Assembly: GCF_022478115.1 (NCBI RefSeq)
Contig: NZ_JAKGSC010000001.1
Span: 744,001 to 808,000 of the forward strand
Origin: Tenacibaculum aquimarinum
GTDB lineage: Bacteria > Bacteroidota > Bacteroidia > Flavobacteriales > Flavobacteriaceae
DNA: 64,000 bases
Direction: 5' to 3'
A program made the translations under genes and the position numbers. Position 1 is the stretch's first letter; every line of letters starts with the position of its first letter. This document shows positions 10,323 to 17,641 of this stretch, piece after piece. The notes beneath the pieces are model-generated. The model ran no database searches. It was not told where the DNA came from and saw only the letters and a list, made by a program, of their open reading frames with translations.

Positions 10323-11446
10323 GATAATTCGATTTTCAAAGCTTTAAAAAATTGATCGATATGTTCTTTTTTAATCGTTAACGGTGGAAGAATTCTTAAT
10401 AAATTAGGGTTCTTTGCACTTCCTGTAAATATTTTATGCTGAAAAATTAAGTTTTTACGAAGTTCTGCAACTGGAAAATCAAACTCCAATCCTAACATTA
10501 AACCACGCCCTTTTATATTTTTTATTTCAGAAATTTCTTTAGCTTTTTCAATAAAATAAGTTGAAATTTCTTTAGCATTTTGCATTAAATTTTCTTCCTC
10601 AATTACCTCTAAAACAGTTGAAGAAGCTACACAAGCTAAATGATTTCCACCAAAAGTAGTTCCTAGTAGACCAAAAGAAGCTTTAACATCTGGATGAATT
10701 AAAATTCCGCCAATCGGAAAACCATTTCCCATCCCTTTTGCTATAGAAATAATATCTGGAGTAACATTGTATTTTTGAAAGGCAAAGAAATCTCCAGTTC
10801 TACCAAAACCAGATTGTACTTCATCTGCAATAAAACACGTACTGTATTTTTTACAAAGCGTGTTTATAGCTTCGTAAAACTCTGAGGTGCTTTCATCTAA
10901 ACCACCAACACCTTGTATAAATTCTATAATTACTGCACAAACATCGTTTTTAGCTAAAGAATTTTCCAGAGATTTTAAATCTCCTAGTTCTAAAATTTCA
11001 ACTTCTTGCTGTGCGTTAATTGGTGCAACAATTTTCGGATTATCTGTTGCAGCAACAGCTGCAGATGTTCTACCATGAAATCCGTTTTTAAAAGCAATCA
11101 CCTTTTTCTTTCCGTTATGAAAAGAAGCTAGTTTCAAAGCATTTTCGTTTGCTTCTGCTCCAGAATTACATAAAAATAATTGATAATCTTTACAACCGGA
11201 TAGTTTACCAAGCTTAGCTGCTAATGCTACTTGTAACGGATTCTGAATAGAATTACTATAAAACCCAATTTTAGCAACCTGTTCGCTAATGTTTTTTACA
11301 TATTTTGGATGCGAATGCCCAATAGAAATTACAGCGTGTCCGCCATATAAATCTAAATATTCGGTTTCATTTTCATCAAAAACATACACATCTTCTGCCT
11401 TTACAGGAGTAATGTCGAAAAGTGGATACACGTTAAATAAACTCAT
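10319..11446 (-). CDS. argD: N-acylornithine aminotransferase
   Basis: Class III PLP aminotransferase, 375 residues, converting N-acylglutamate semialdehyde to N-acylornithine with glutamate as donor. Motifs: NSGAEANE (94-101), NGFHGRT (121-127), DEVQSGFGRTG (208-218) and the PLP lysine K237 in SIAKGMGNGFPIGG. Overlaps of four bases with both argF' and proC indicate translational coupling. The operon context makes the arginine role very likely. The acyl group (acetyl or succinyl) cannot be read from this sequence. Confidence 0.95.
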   Translation of the reverse strand: MSLFNVYPLFDITPVKAEDVYVFDENETEYLDLYGGHAVISIGHSHPKYVKNISEQVAKIGFYSNSIQNPLQVALAAKLGKLSGCKDYQLFLCNSGAEANENALKLASFHNGKKKVIAFKNGFHGRTSAAVAATDNPKIVAPINAQQEVEILELGDLKSLENSLAKNDVCAVIIEFIQGVGGLDESTSEFYEAINTLCKKYSTCFIADEVQSGFGRTGDFFAFQKYNVTPDIISIAKGMGNGFPIGGILIHPDVKASFGLLGTTFGGNHLACVASSTVLEVIEEENLMQNAKEISTYFIEKAKEISEIKNIKGRGLMLGLEFDFPVAELRKNLIFQHKIFTGSAKNPNLLRILPPLTIKKEHIDQFFKALKIELS

Positions 11447-12243
11447 ATTTGTTCTTTTTTGATGTTATTAATTTTATTAAATGAAGCAACCATTCCTTGA
11501 ATTAAAGAAGAACTTAACCCTTTATGTTCCATTTCATTTAAACCTTCAATAGTACAACCTTGTGGTGTAGTAACTCTGTCAATTTCTTCTTCAGGATGAT
11601 TTCCATTTGTAATCAACAAATTAGCAGCTCCTTCACTTGTAAACATTGCCAATTCTTGTGCTTCTTTTGCATCAAAACCTAACTGAATTGCAGCTTGTGT
11701 GGTTGCTCTAATTAAGCGCATCCAAAAAGCAATTCCACTTGCACAAACCACGGTTGCTGCTTGCATTTGGCTCTCAGGAATACTCAAAGAATGTCCTAAA
11801 CGATTAAAAATAGCTTCCGCAATCTTAATACGTTTTTTACCTTGCTCATTACTACACAAACACGTCATCGATTTACCAACAGCAATTGCTGTATTTGGCA
11901 TAGCTCTGATAATAAATTTGTCTGCACCAACTATTCCTTCTATTTTAGGAATTAAGAAACCTGTAATTGTAGAAATTAAAACATGTTTTTCGGTTAAAAA
12001 AGACTTTACGTCATTTAAAATTGCTTCAAAATGAACAGGTTGAATTGCAAAAATAATAATGTCAGATTGTTTAACAGCTTCAATATTATCTGTAGTTAAA
12101 CGCACATTTTTATAACCATCAAACTCCTTTACTCCATCCAAATCTCTTTTGGTTAAGTATAAACTTGTAATTGCATTATTGGTAATTAAACCTTTTGCAA
12201 TAGATTTACCTAAATTTCCTGTTCCTATAATGGCTATTTTCAT
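11443..12243 (-). CDS. proC: Pyrroline-5-carboxylate reductase
   Basis: Last step of proline synthesis: NAD(P)H-dependent reduction of pyrroline-5-carboxylate. 266 residues with the N-terminal Rossmann motif IGTGNLGKS (6-14) and the C-terminal dimerisation domain, including TTPQGCTIEGLNEME, the family signature. It lies inside the arginine operon between argC and argD, overlapping argD by four bases, so proline and arginine synthesis are co-regulated here. A role on an acylated intermediate is conceivable from position alone, but nothing in the motifs suggests it. Confidence 0.93.
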   Translation of the reverse strand: MKIAIIGTGNLGKSIAKGLITNNAITSLYLTKRDLDGVKEFDGYKNVRLTTDNIEAVKQSDIIIFAIQPVHFEAILNDVKSFLTEKHVLISTITGFLIPKIEGIVGADKFIIRAMPNTAIAVGKSMTCLCSNEQGKKRIKIAEAIFNRLGHSLSIPESQMQAATVVCASGIAFWMRLIRATTQAAIQLGFDAKEAQELAMFTSEGAANLLITNGNHPEEEIDRVTTPQGCTIEGLNEMEHKGLSSSLIQGMVASFNKINNIKKEQI

Positions 12244-12254
12244 AGTTATATTCT

Positions 12255-13232
12255 TTAAAAATAATTCGCTTTTAATTGCAATCCTTCCGTTTCTTCAAAA
12301 CCATACATTAAATTTAAATTCTGAATTGCTGCTCCAGAAGCTCCTTTTAAAAGATTGTCTATTGTACTTGTTATTAGTAATTTATTGCCGTGCTTTTCTA
12401 ATTGCACCAAACATTTGTTTGTGTTTACAACTTGTTTTAAAAAGATGCTTTCATCAGAAACAATGGTAAAAGCAGCATCTTTATAATATTCTTTATAGAT
12501 TTTTTTAGCGTCTTCAAGAGAACCATCAAATTTTGTGTACGTTGTTGCAAAAATTCCTCTAGAAAAATCTCCTCTATTTGGCATAAAATTAATTTCAGAA
12601 TTAAAATCACTTTGTAACTGATTTACAGTCTGATTAATTTCTCCTAAATGTTGATGATTGAATGCTTTATAGTGAGAAAAATTATTATCTCTCCACGTAA
12701 AATGTGTTGTTGCAGAAAGTGAAGTTCCTGCACCAGTTGCTCCTGTAACTGCATTAATATGAACATCATCTTTTAACAAACCATTTGCTGCTAAAGGTAA
12801 AATTGCCAATTGCAAAGCCGTTGCAAAACAACCAGGATTTGCAATGTATTTAGCCTTTTTTATAGCTTCTTTATCTAGTTCAGGTAAACCATACACAAAT
12901 TCTTTTCCTTCAAAATTCTTATCGGCAAGTAATCTAAAATCGTTACTTAAATCAATGATTTTTGTGTTATCAGAAAAGCTATTTTTTTGTAAAAAAGCAG
13001 TTGAATTTCCGTGTCCTAAACATAAGAATAAAACATCTACATCGGCATTTATTTCACTTGTAAAGCTAATTTCCGTTGAACCTACCAAATCTTGATGAAC
13101 TTTATATAATTTGTTGCCAGCATTAGAAGTACTAAACACAAAATTAATGTTCGTTTCTGGGTGATTTAACAACAATCTAATTAATTCTCCAGCGGTATAA
13201 CCTGCTCCTCCTATAATTCCTACTTGTAACAT
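12255..13232 (-). CDS. argC: N-acyl-gamma-glutamyl-phosphate reductase
   Basis: NADPH-dependent reduction of N-acylglutamyl phosphate to the semialdehyde, third step of arginine synthesis. 325 residues. The N-terminal Rossmann motif is IGGAGYTAGEL (7-17). The catalytic cysteine is C135 in NPGCFATA. LSNDFRL and YGLPEL are also typical of the family. It is two bases from argG on one side and eleven from proC on the other. Confidence 0.96.
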   Translation of the reverse strand: MLQVGIIGGAGYTAGELIRLLLNHPETNINFVFSTSNAGNKLYKVHQDLVGSTEISFTSEINADVDVLFLCLGHGNSTAFLQKNSFSDNTKIIDLSNDFRLLADKNFEGKEFVYGLPELDKEAIKKAKYIANPGCFATALQLAILPLAANGLLKDDVHINAVTGATGAGTSLSATTHFTWRDNNFSHYKAFNHQHLGEINQTVNQLQSDFNSEINFMPNRGDFSRGIFATTYTKFDGSLEDAKKIYKEYYKDAAFTIVSDESIFLKQVVNTNKCLVQLEKHGNKLLITSTIDNLLKGASGAAIQNLNLMYGFEETEGLQLKANYF

Positions 13233-13234
13233 AG

Positions 13235-14413
13235 TTATGAGTTGTTTACTTGTCTATAAATTTTGTTCTGATTTCCTATAATTTTGATAAAACCTTTAGC
13301 ATCATCTGCTGTCCAAGCTTTATTTTCTTCACCATACGTACTAAATGCGCTAGACATTAAATCGTGTTTTGATACAATACCATCTAAAGTAAAGTGATAC
13401 GGTTTTAAAGAAACTATAACATTACCAGAAACCATTTTTTGCGAACTTTGTAAAAAAGCTTCCGTATCTCTCATTACAGGATCTAAATATTGACCTTCGT
13501 GTAAATGCATTCCGTAAAAACTAGATAAATATTCTTTGTGTTGTAATTGCCATTTTGTTAAGGTATGTTTCTCTAATAAATGATGTGCTTTTACTGTAAT
13601 TAAAGCAGCTGCAGCTTCAAAACCAACTCTACCTTTTGTACCAACAATAGTATCTCCAACATGAATATCTCTACCAATTGCAAATTTTGATGCAATATTA
13701 TTTAGGTTTTCTATATTCACTTCTGGTGCATTTTCTTGTCCGTTTAAAGCAACAAACTCACCATTTTTAAATGTCAATGTTACTTTTTCTTCACCTTCTT
13801 TTTCTAATTGAGAAGGATATGCTTCACTTGGTAAAGGCTTTTCAGACTTTAAAGTTTCAACGCCACCAACACTTGTTCCCCAAAGGCCTTTATTTACAGA
13901 ATATTTAGATTTTTCCCAATTCATGTCAATTCCTTCAGATTTTAAGTAATCTATTTCTTCTTGTCTGGCTAGTTTTTGATCTCTAATTGGTGTAATAATT
14001 TTAATATTTGGTGCCAATGTTTGAAAAATCATATCAAATCTTACTTGGTCGTTACCAGCTCCAGTACTTCCATGTGCAATATATTCTGCATCTATACTTT
14101 TTGCATATTCAATAATTTCAATGGCTTGTATAATTCTTTCTGCACTTACAGAAAGCGGATAGGTACTATTTTTTAATACGTTACCAAAAATTAAATACTT
14201 AACTACTTTGTTATAAAATGTTGCAACCGCATCAATATTTTTATAAGTTGTAACACCCATTTTATAAGCGTTACTTTCTATATGTTTAATCTCCTCAGTT
14301 GTAAAACCTCCTGTATTTACACTAACAGCGTGTACATCATATTCTTTTGATAAACTTACTGCACAATAAGAAGTGTCTAAACCACCACTGTAAGCTATTA
14401 CTAATTTTTTCAT
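13235..14413 (-). CDS. argG: Argininosuccinate synthase
   Basis: ATP-dependent condensation of citrulline and aspartate. 392 residues, normal size. The ATP pyrophosphatase P-loop AYSGGLDTSY is at 7-16; HGSTGAGNDQVRFD and the C-terminal FYGMHLHEGQYLDP region follow. Its start overlaps the end of the preceding acyltransferase gene by four bases, and argC starts two bases after its stop. The paralogue type is the somewhat diverged one usual in Bacteroidetes. Confidence 0.96.
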   Translation of the reverse strand: MKKLVIAYSGGLDTSYCAVSLSKEYDVHAVSVNTGGFTTEEIKHIESNAYKMGVTTYKNIDAVATFYNKVVKYLIFGNVLKNSTYPLSVSAERIIQAIEIIEYAKSIDAEYIAHGSTGAGNDQVRFDMIFQTLAPNIKIITPIRDQKLARQEEIDYLKSEGIDMNWEKSKYSVNKGLWGTSVGGVETLKSEKPLPSEAYPSQLEKEGEEKVTLTFKNGEFVALNGQENAPEVNIENLNNIASKFAIGRDIHVGDTIVGTKGRVGFEAAAALITVKAHHLLEKHTLTKWQLQHKEYLSSFYGMHLHEGQYLDPVMRDTEAFLQSSQKMVSGNVIVSLKPYHFTLDGIVSKHDLMSSAFSTYGEENKAWTADDAKGFIKIIGNQNKIYRQVNNS

Positions 14414-15033
14414 TTTTTATCTTTTTTAAGGAACATAGATTGTTTAATGTTTTTTAATCTTGTCCATACTTTTTTATCGTGTTTTTTTGTTTCATTACCT
14501 GCTTTTTCTTTTTTAGCAGGATCGAACAACATTCCTGTACACAAACACATTTTTTGTTCAGTTCTGGTTAATACATCAAAATTTTTGCACGTTTGACAAC
14601 CATTCCAAAAGGATTGATCATCTGTTAGCTCCGAAAAAGTTACAGGTTTGTAACCTAAATCACTATTTAATTTCATTACAGCTAAACCTGTGGTAATACT
14701 AAACACTTTAGCATTGGGGAATTTAGTTCTAGAGTGTTCAAAAATTTTCTTTTTAATTTTTTTAGCTAAGCCAATATTTCTAAAATCTGGATGAACAATT
14801 AAACCAGAATTAGCTACAAATTTTCCATGACTCCATTGTTCTATATAACAAAATCCAGCAAATTTTTCGCCATCTAAAGCAATAACAGCATTACCGTTTT
14901 CTATTTTAGTAATAATGTATTCTGGTTTACGTTTTGCAATACCAGTTCCTCTAACTTTTGCTGCGTTTGCTATAGTGTCGCAAATAATTTCTGCGTAAAT
15001 ACTATGTGATTTATTAGCAATAACAATTTCCAT
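14410..15033 (-). CDS. GNAT-family acyltransferase, candidate N-acylglutamate synthase, first gene of the arg operon
   Basis: 207-residue GNAT fold protein. The acyl-CoA-binding region is VHPDFRNIGLAKKI (about 80-93). The C-terminal extension carries four cysteines, C146 and C149 (CQTC) and C163 and C165 (CLC), spaced like a small metal site, then a Lys-rich tail. No argA or argJ homologue occurs in the operon, so this gene is the natural candidate for acylating glutamate, with acetyl-CoA or, given the ArgF' signature, succinyl-CoA. It is the first structural gene after the two arginine leader ORFs and overlaps argG by four bases. Fold assignment good; catalytic role inferred from context only. 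Confidence 0.75.
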   Translation of the reverse strand: MEIVIANKSHSIYAEIICDTIANAAKVRGTGIAKRKPEYIITKIENGNAVIALDGEKFAGFCYIEQWSHGKFVANSGLIVHPDFRNIGLAKKIKKKIFEHSRTKFPNAKVFSITTGLAVMKLNSDLGYKPVTFSELTDDQSFWNGCQTCKNFDVLTRTEQKMCLCTGMLFDPAKKEKAGNETKKHDKKVWTRLKNIKQSMFLKKDKK

Positions 15034-15115
15034 TGTAATTGATGTTTTAAATTAATTGTAATTGGTTCTTTTGGGTAGTAGAACTGGACTCGCCTAAGCT
15101 CTGTAGATAAAAATA

Positions 15116-15128
15116 CACCCTAAGGGCG
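15116..15128 (-). promoter_or_regulatory. Small hairpin over the end of arginine leader 2, followed by a U-rich stretch
   Basis: On the minus strand, cgccc-tta-gggtg forms five pairs (one G-U) and is followed by tattttta (15115-15108). It overlaps the last Arg codon, the Pro codon and the stop codon of leader 2. It could be a weak terminator or pause that a ribosome finishing the leader would cover. It is too short to call a terminator with confidence. Confidence 0.35.
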
Positions 15129-15215
15129 GCGGCGAAAAATTGGTCGAATACCTTCTCTGTTATTATTTTTAATAACAGTGTTTAATAATAAGAAGAAGTG
15201 TGATGAATTGTTCAT
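15120..15215 (-). CDS. Arginine leader peptide 2 (31 residues, ends FRRRP)
   Basis: Short ORF ATG to TAG, 31 codons, starting MNNSSHFFLLLN and ending REGIRPIFRRRP. Arginine is at positions 20, 24, 28, 29 and 30. The final run uses three consecutive CGC codons, whereas most Arg codons in neighbouring genes are AGA or CGT. It lies 86 bases upstream of the acyltransferase start, on the same strand and in the same transcript as the arg operon. A hairpin (ctgttatt/aataacag, 15157-15178) lies within the ORF and another small one covers its end. Inferred role: translation-dependent sensing of arginyl-tRNA. Expression is not shown by sequence alone. Confidence 0.75.
   Translation of the reverse strand: MNNSSHFFLLLNTVIKNNNREGIRPIFRRRP
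15157..15178 (-). promoter_or_regulatory. Hairpin inside arginine leader 2
   Basis: Eight-base perfect arms (ctgttatt and aataacag) around a six-base loop, just upstream of the arginine codons of leader 2. It may act as a pause hairpin. No T-run follows on either strand. Confidence 0.45.
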
Positions 15216-15269
15216 TGTGAAAAAATAAAAAATAAAAACTATTAACTAAATTGCATGTAAAGTAGTGCA

Positions 15270-15335
15270 TTAGCGGCGTCGTTTACCTGTTGGTAAATAT
15301 GCGGGTATTATGTTTTTATTTAATGATTTAATCAT
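15270..15335 (-). CDS. Arginine leader peptide 1 (21 residues, ends GKRRR-stop)
   Basis: Short ORF ATG to TAA starting MIKSLNKNIIPAY and ending PTGKRRR, the last three codons being CGA CGC CGC directly before the stop. It begins about 30 bases downstream of a perfect -7 element (15366-15373), as expected for the first ORF of a transcript. The codons just before the Arg run contain a perfect hairpin, tttacc-aaca-ggtaaa (15282-15297). GC-rich Arg codons stand out in an AT-rich spacer. Leader 2 starts 54 bases after its stop. Two independent ORFs ending in Arg triplets on one strand make chance unlikely. Confidence 0.75.
   Translation of the reverse strand: MIKSLNKNIIPAYLPTGKRRR
15282..15297 (-). 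promoter_or_regulatory. Hairpin immediately before the Arg codons of leader 1
   Basis: Six-base perfect arms tttacc/ggtaaa with a four-base loop. It sits over the Leu-Pro-Thr-Gly-Lys codons directly upstream of the three Arg codons. Confidence 0.5.
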
Positions 15336-15365
15336 GCTGTAAATCTATAACGTTTTTTTTTCTAA

Positions 15366-15373
15366 CAAAAATA
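15366..15373 (-). promoter_or_regulatory. Promoter -7 element of the arg operon
   Basis: TATTTTTG on the minus strand matches the Bacteroidetes consensus TAnnTTTG exactly. It lies 30 bases upstream of leader 1, giving a 5' leader of about 330 nucleotides before the first structural gene. No clear -33 TTG is seen. Confidence 0.6.
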
Positions 15374-15541
15374 AATCTAATTTATTTTTCATAAAACATT
15401 GATTTTTACGAATATGAAAAAAAATAACCTCTTTTTTAATTAATTTAAAAATAAGAAATGATATTTAATTATTTTTTTGAGAAATTAAAAATAATTCACT
15501 AAAATATTGATATTGGTTAGGATTTTTAAGTTATTTATTTA

Positions 15542-15549
15542 AATATTTG
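15542..15549 (+). promoter_or_regulatory. Likely -7 element of the ilv operon
   Basis: AATATTTG matches TAnnTTTG at all but the first base and ends nine bases before the ilv leader ATG. No convincing -33 element at the standard distance. Confidence 0.4.
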
Positions 15550-15558
15550 CCATATCAA

Positions 15559-15621
15559 ATGAAAAATCGAATAATAAATATCATTTCTATTATTGTCTTT
15601 GTAATTTTTTTGCAAGGATAG
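15559..15621 (+). CDS. ilv operon leader peptide (20 residues, Ile/Val-rich)
   Basis: ATG-to-TAG ORF of 20 codons. The core IINIISIIVFVIFL contains seven Ile, two Val and a Leu. It precedes an intrinsic terminator at 15643-15674 and then the ilvDBNCA genes, the arrangement of a classical branched-chain amino-acid attenuator. When charged Ile or Val tRNA is scarce, a ribosome would stall here. The segment just after the Gly codon (aggaaatgtc, 15620-15629) resembles the 3' arm of the terminator and could pair with its 5' arm as an antiterminator. Confidence 0.8.
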   Translation: MKNRIINIISIIVFVIFLQG

Positions 15622-15642
15622 GAAATGTCGTTTTAAATTATG

Positions 15643-15674
15643 AAAGGCTTCCTGTATTTCAGGAAGTCTTTTTT
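15643..15674 (+). terminator. ilv attenuator terminator
   Basis: Stem ggcttcctg/caggaagtc (nine pairs, one G-U) with loop tattt and six T after it, with additional A/T pairs at the base. It lies 22 bases after the leader stop and about 200 bases before ilvD, so it must be read through for operon expression. Confidence 0.85.
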
Positions 15675-15876
15675 GTTTATTTAAAAGTATTTTTTACAAA
15701 ATTAGCAACCTTTTTGTTGTTTTGAGTATTACAATTTATTGATTTTAAGTCACTGTAATATAGTTGTTTAGGTTTTAAAATCAAATAATAGATATCATTT
15801 AAAAGTATAATAAGACGAGTTAATAATAAGAGAATAAAATAATTTCGAAAAACCAAAGCTATAAAGCTGTTTAAAA

Positions 15877-17553
15877 ATGAACTTAAATAAACACAGTAAA
15901 AGATTAACACAAGATGAGTCTCAACCAGCATCGCAAGCAATGTTGTATGCAGTAGGCTTAACAGATGAAGATATGAGCAAAGCTCAAGTTGGTATTGCAA
16001 GTACTGGTTACGATGGTAATCCTTGTAACATGCACTTAAACAATTTGGCTGCAGAAGTAAAAGTGGAATCTAAAATTGCTGGTTTAGTAGGTTTAGGATT
16101 TAATACAATTGGAGTTTCAGATGGGATTTCTATGGGAACTTCTGGTATGAATTACTCATTAGCATCTAGAGATATTATTGCAGATTCTATAGAAACAGTA
16201 ATGAACGCGCAAAGTTACGATGCATTGGTTTCTATAGTTGGTTGCGATAAAAATATGCCAGGAGCAGTAATTGCAATGTTGCGTTTAAATCGTCCGTCAA
16301 TTATGATGTATGGAGGTACAATTGCATCTGGAAATTACAAAGGAAAAAAATTAAATATTGTTTCTGCTTTTGAAGCTTTAGGCCAAAAAGTAGCAGGAGA
16401 AATAGAAGAAGAAGAATATAGAGAAATTATAAAAAGAGCAATTCCAGGAGCTGGAGCTTGTGGAGGAATGTATACAGCAAATACAATGGCTTCTGCTATT
16501 GAGTGTATGGGTTTTGCGTTGCCTTATAATTCATCTATACCAGCAGAAAATCCTAATAAATTATCTGAAGCAGAAAGAACCGCTTTAGCAATTAAAAACT
16601 TATTAGAATTAGATTTAAAACCTTTAGATATTATTTCTAAAAAATCATTGGAAAATGCAATAGCAATTGTAAATGCTTTAGGAGGATCTACAAATGCAGT
16701 ATTACACTTTTTAGCAATTGCACATGCAGCAGATATTGAGTTTACATTAGAAGATTTTCAAAAAGTAAGTGATAGAACTCCATTAATTGCAGATTTAAAA
16801 CCATCAGGTAAATATTTAATGGAAGATGTTCATGGAGTTGGTGGTACACCAGCAATAATGAAATATTTATTAGATAACGGTTATTTACATGGAGATTGTT
16901 TAACAGTTACCGGTAAAACTTTAGCAGAAAATTTAGCAAATGTTGAAGCTATGGAGTTTGAAGACCAAGATGTAGTTTTTCCAAAAGATAAAGCTTTAAA
17001 ATCATCTGGTAATATTCAAATAATTTATGGAAACCTTGCAGAAGAAGGAGCTGTTGCAAAAATTTCTGGAAATGAAGGTTTACTTTTTGAAGGAAAAGCA
17101 GTTGTTTACGACGGTGAACAAGCAGCAAATACAGGTATTTCTAACGGAGAAGTAGAAAGAGGAGATGTAGTCGTCATTAGATATGTTGGACCTAAAGGAG
17201 GACCAGGAATGCCAGAAATGTTAAAACCAACTTCATTAATTATGGGAGCAGGTTTAGGAAAATCTGTAGCTTTAATTACAGATGGCCGTTTTTCTGGAGG
17301 AACTCATGGTTTTGTGGTCGGACATATTACACCAGAAGCACAATCTGGAGGAACTATCGGTATTCTTAAAACAGGTGATAAAATTAGAATTAGTGCAGAA
17401 GACAATTCCATAAATGTTTTACTTTCTGAAGAAGAAATTGCAGAAAGAAAAGCAAAATGGGTTGCACCAGCTTTAAAGCATAAAAAAGGAATTTTATATA
17501 AATATGCTAAAATGGTAGCATCTGCATCTAAAGGATGTATAACAGACGAATAA
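15877..17553 (+). CDS. ilvD: Dihydroxy-acid dehydratase
   Basis: Iron-sulfur dehydratase producing the 2-keto acids that precede valine and isoleucine. 558 residues, normal. Cluster cysteines are visible at C50 (GYDGNPCN), C123 (VGCDKNMPG) and C195 (GACGGMYT). The C-terminal [13 protein letters not shown] is the other family signature. The start [13 protein letters not shown] is the usual one. It is first in the ilv operon, downstream of the leader and attenuator. The 88-base gap to ilvB holds an imperfect inverted repeat. Confidence 0.97.
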   Translation: MNLNKHSKRLTQDESQPASQAMLYAVGLTDEDMSKAQVGIASTGYDGNPCNMHLNNLAAEVKVESKIAGLVGLGFNTIGVSDGISMGTSGMNYSLASRDIIADSIETVMNAQSYDALVSIVGCDKNMPGAVIAMLRLNRPSIMMYGGTIASGNYKGKKLNIVSAFEALGQKVAGEIEEEEYREIIKRAIPGAGACGGMYTANTMASAIECMGFALPYNSSIPAENPNKLSEAERTALAIKNLLELDLKPLDIISKKSLENAIAIVNALGGSTNAVLHFLAIAHAADIEFTLEDFQKVSDRTPLIADLKPSGKYLMEDVHGVGGTPAIMKYLLDNGYLHGDCLTVTGKTLAENLANVEAMEFEDQDVVFPKDKALKSSGNIQIIYGNLAEEGAVAKISGNEGLLFEGKAVVYDGEQAANTGISNGEVERGDVVVIRYVGPKGGPGMPEMLKPTSLIMGAGLGKSVALITDGRFSGGTHGFVVGHITPEAQSGGTIGILKTGDKIRISAEDNSINVLLSEEEIAERKAKWVAPALKHKKGILYKYAKMVASASKGCITDE

Positions 17554-17563
17554 TAAAAGAAAC

Positions 17564-17622
17564 AAGAAAATAGAGAAAAGCAGAAGATTGTAAAAGTCTT
17601 TATTCTATTATCTATATTCTTT
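17564..17622 (+). repeat. Purine/pyrimidine imperfect inverted repeat in the ilvD-ilvB spacer
   Basis: A purine-rich run (17564-17589) is followed by a largely complementary pyrimidine-rich run (17595-17622), able to form a long imperfect stem in the mRNA directly before ilvB. The same architecture with different sequence precedes ilvC and atpG. Confidence 0.5.
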
Positions 17623-17641
17623 CATCTCAAAACATAAAAAT

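Larger units (their letters stand above)
15034..15876. other. Divergent regulatory spacer between the arg (minus) and ilv (plus) operons
   Basis: An 843-bp stretch without a conventional gene. The minus strand holds a TAnnTTTG promoter, two arginine leader ORFs and several small hairpins. The plus strand holds an Ile/Val leader ORF and an intrinsic terminator, then about 200 bases of AT-rich leader before ilvD. Between roughly 15375 and 15540 I see only AT-rich sequence with no ORF or clear symmetry. Confidence 0.8.

Noticed and set aside
15064..15085. Hairpin gttct/agaac shortly before the arg acyltransferase start as the arg terminator
   Set aside because: Only five or six pairs with a ten-base loop and no T-run on the minus strand, so it does not qualify as an intrinsic terminator.
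15677..16000. Open frame on the minus strand across the ilv leader region and the ilvD 5' end
   Set aside because: Low-complexity Leu/Tyr-rich translation antisense to ilvD, no promoter or conserved motif; it is a shadow of AT-rich sequence.
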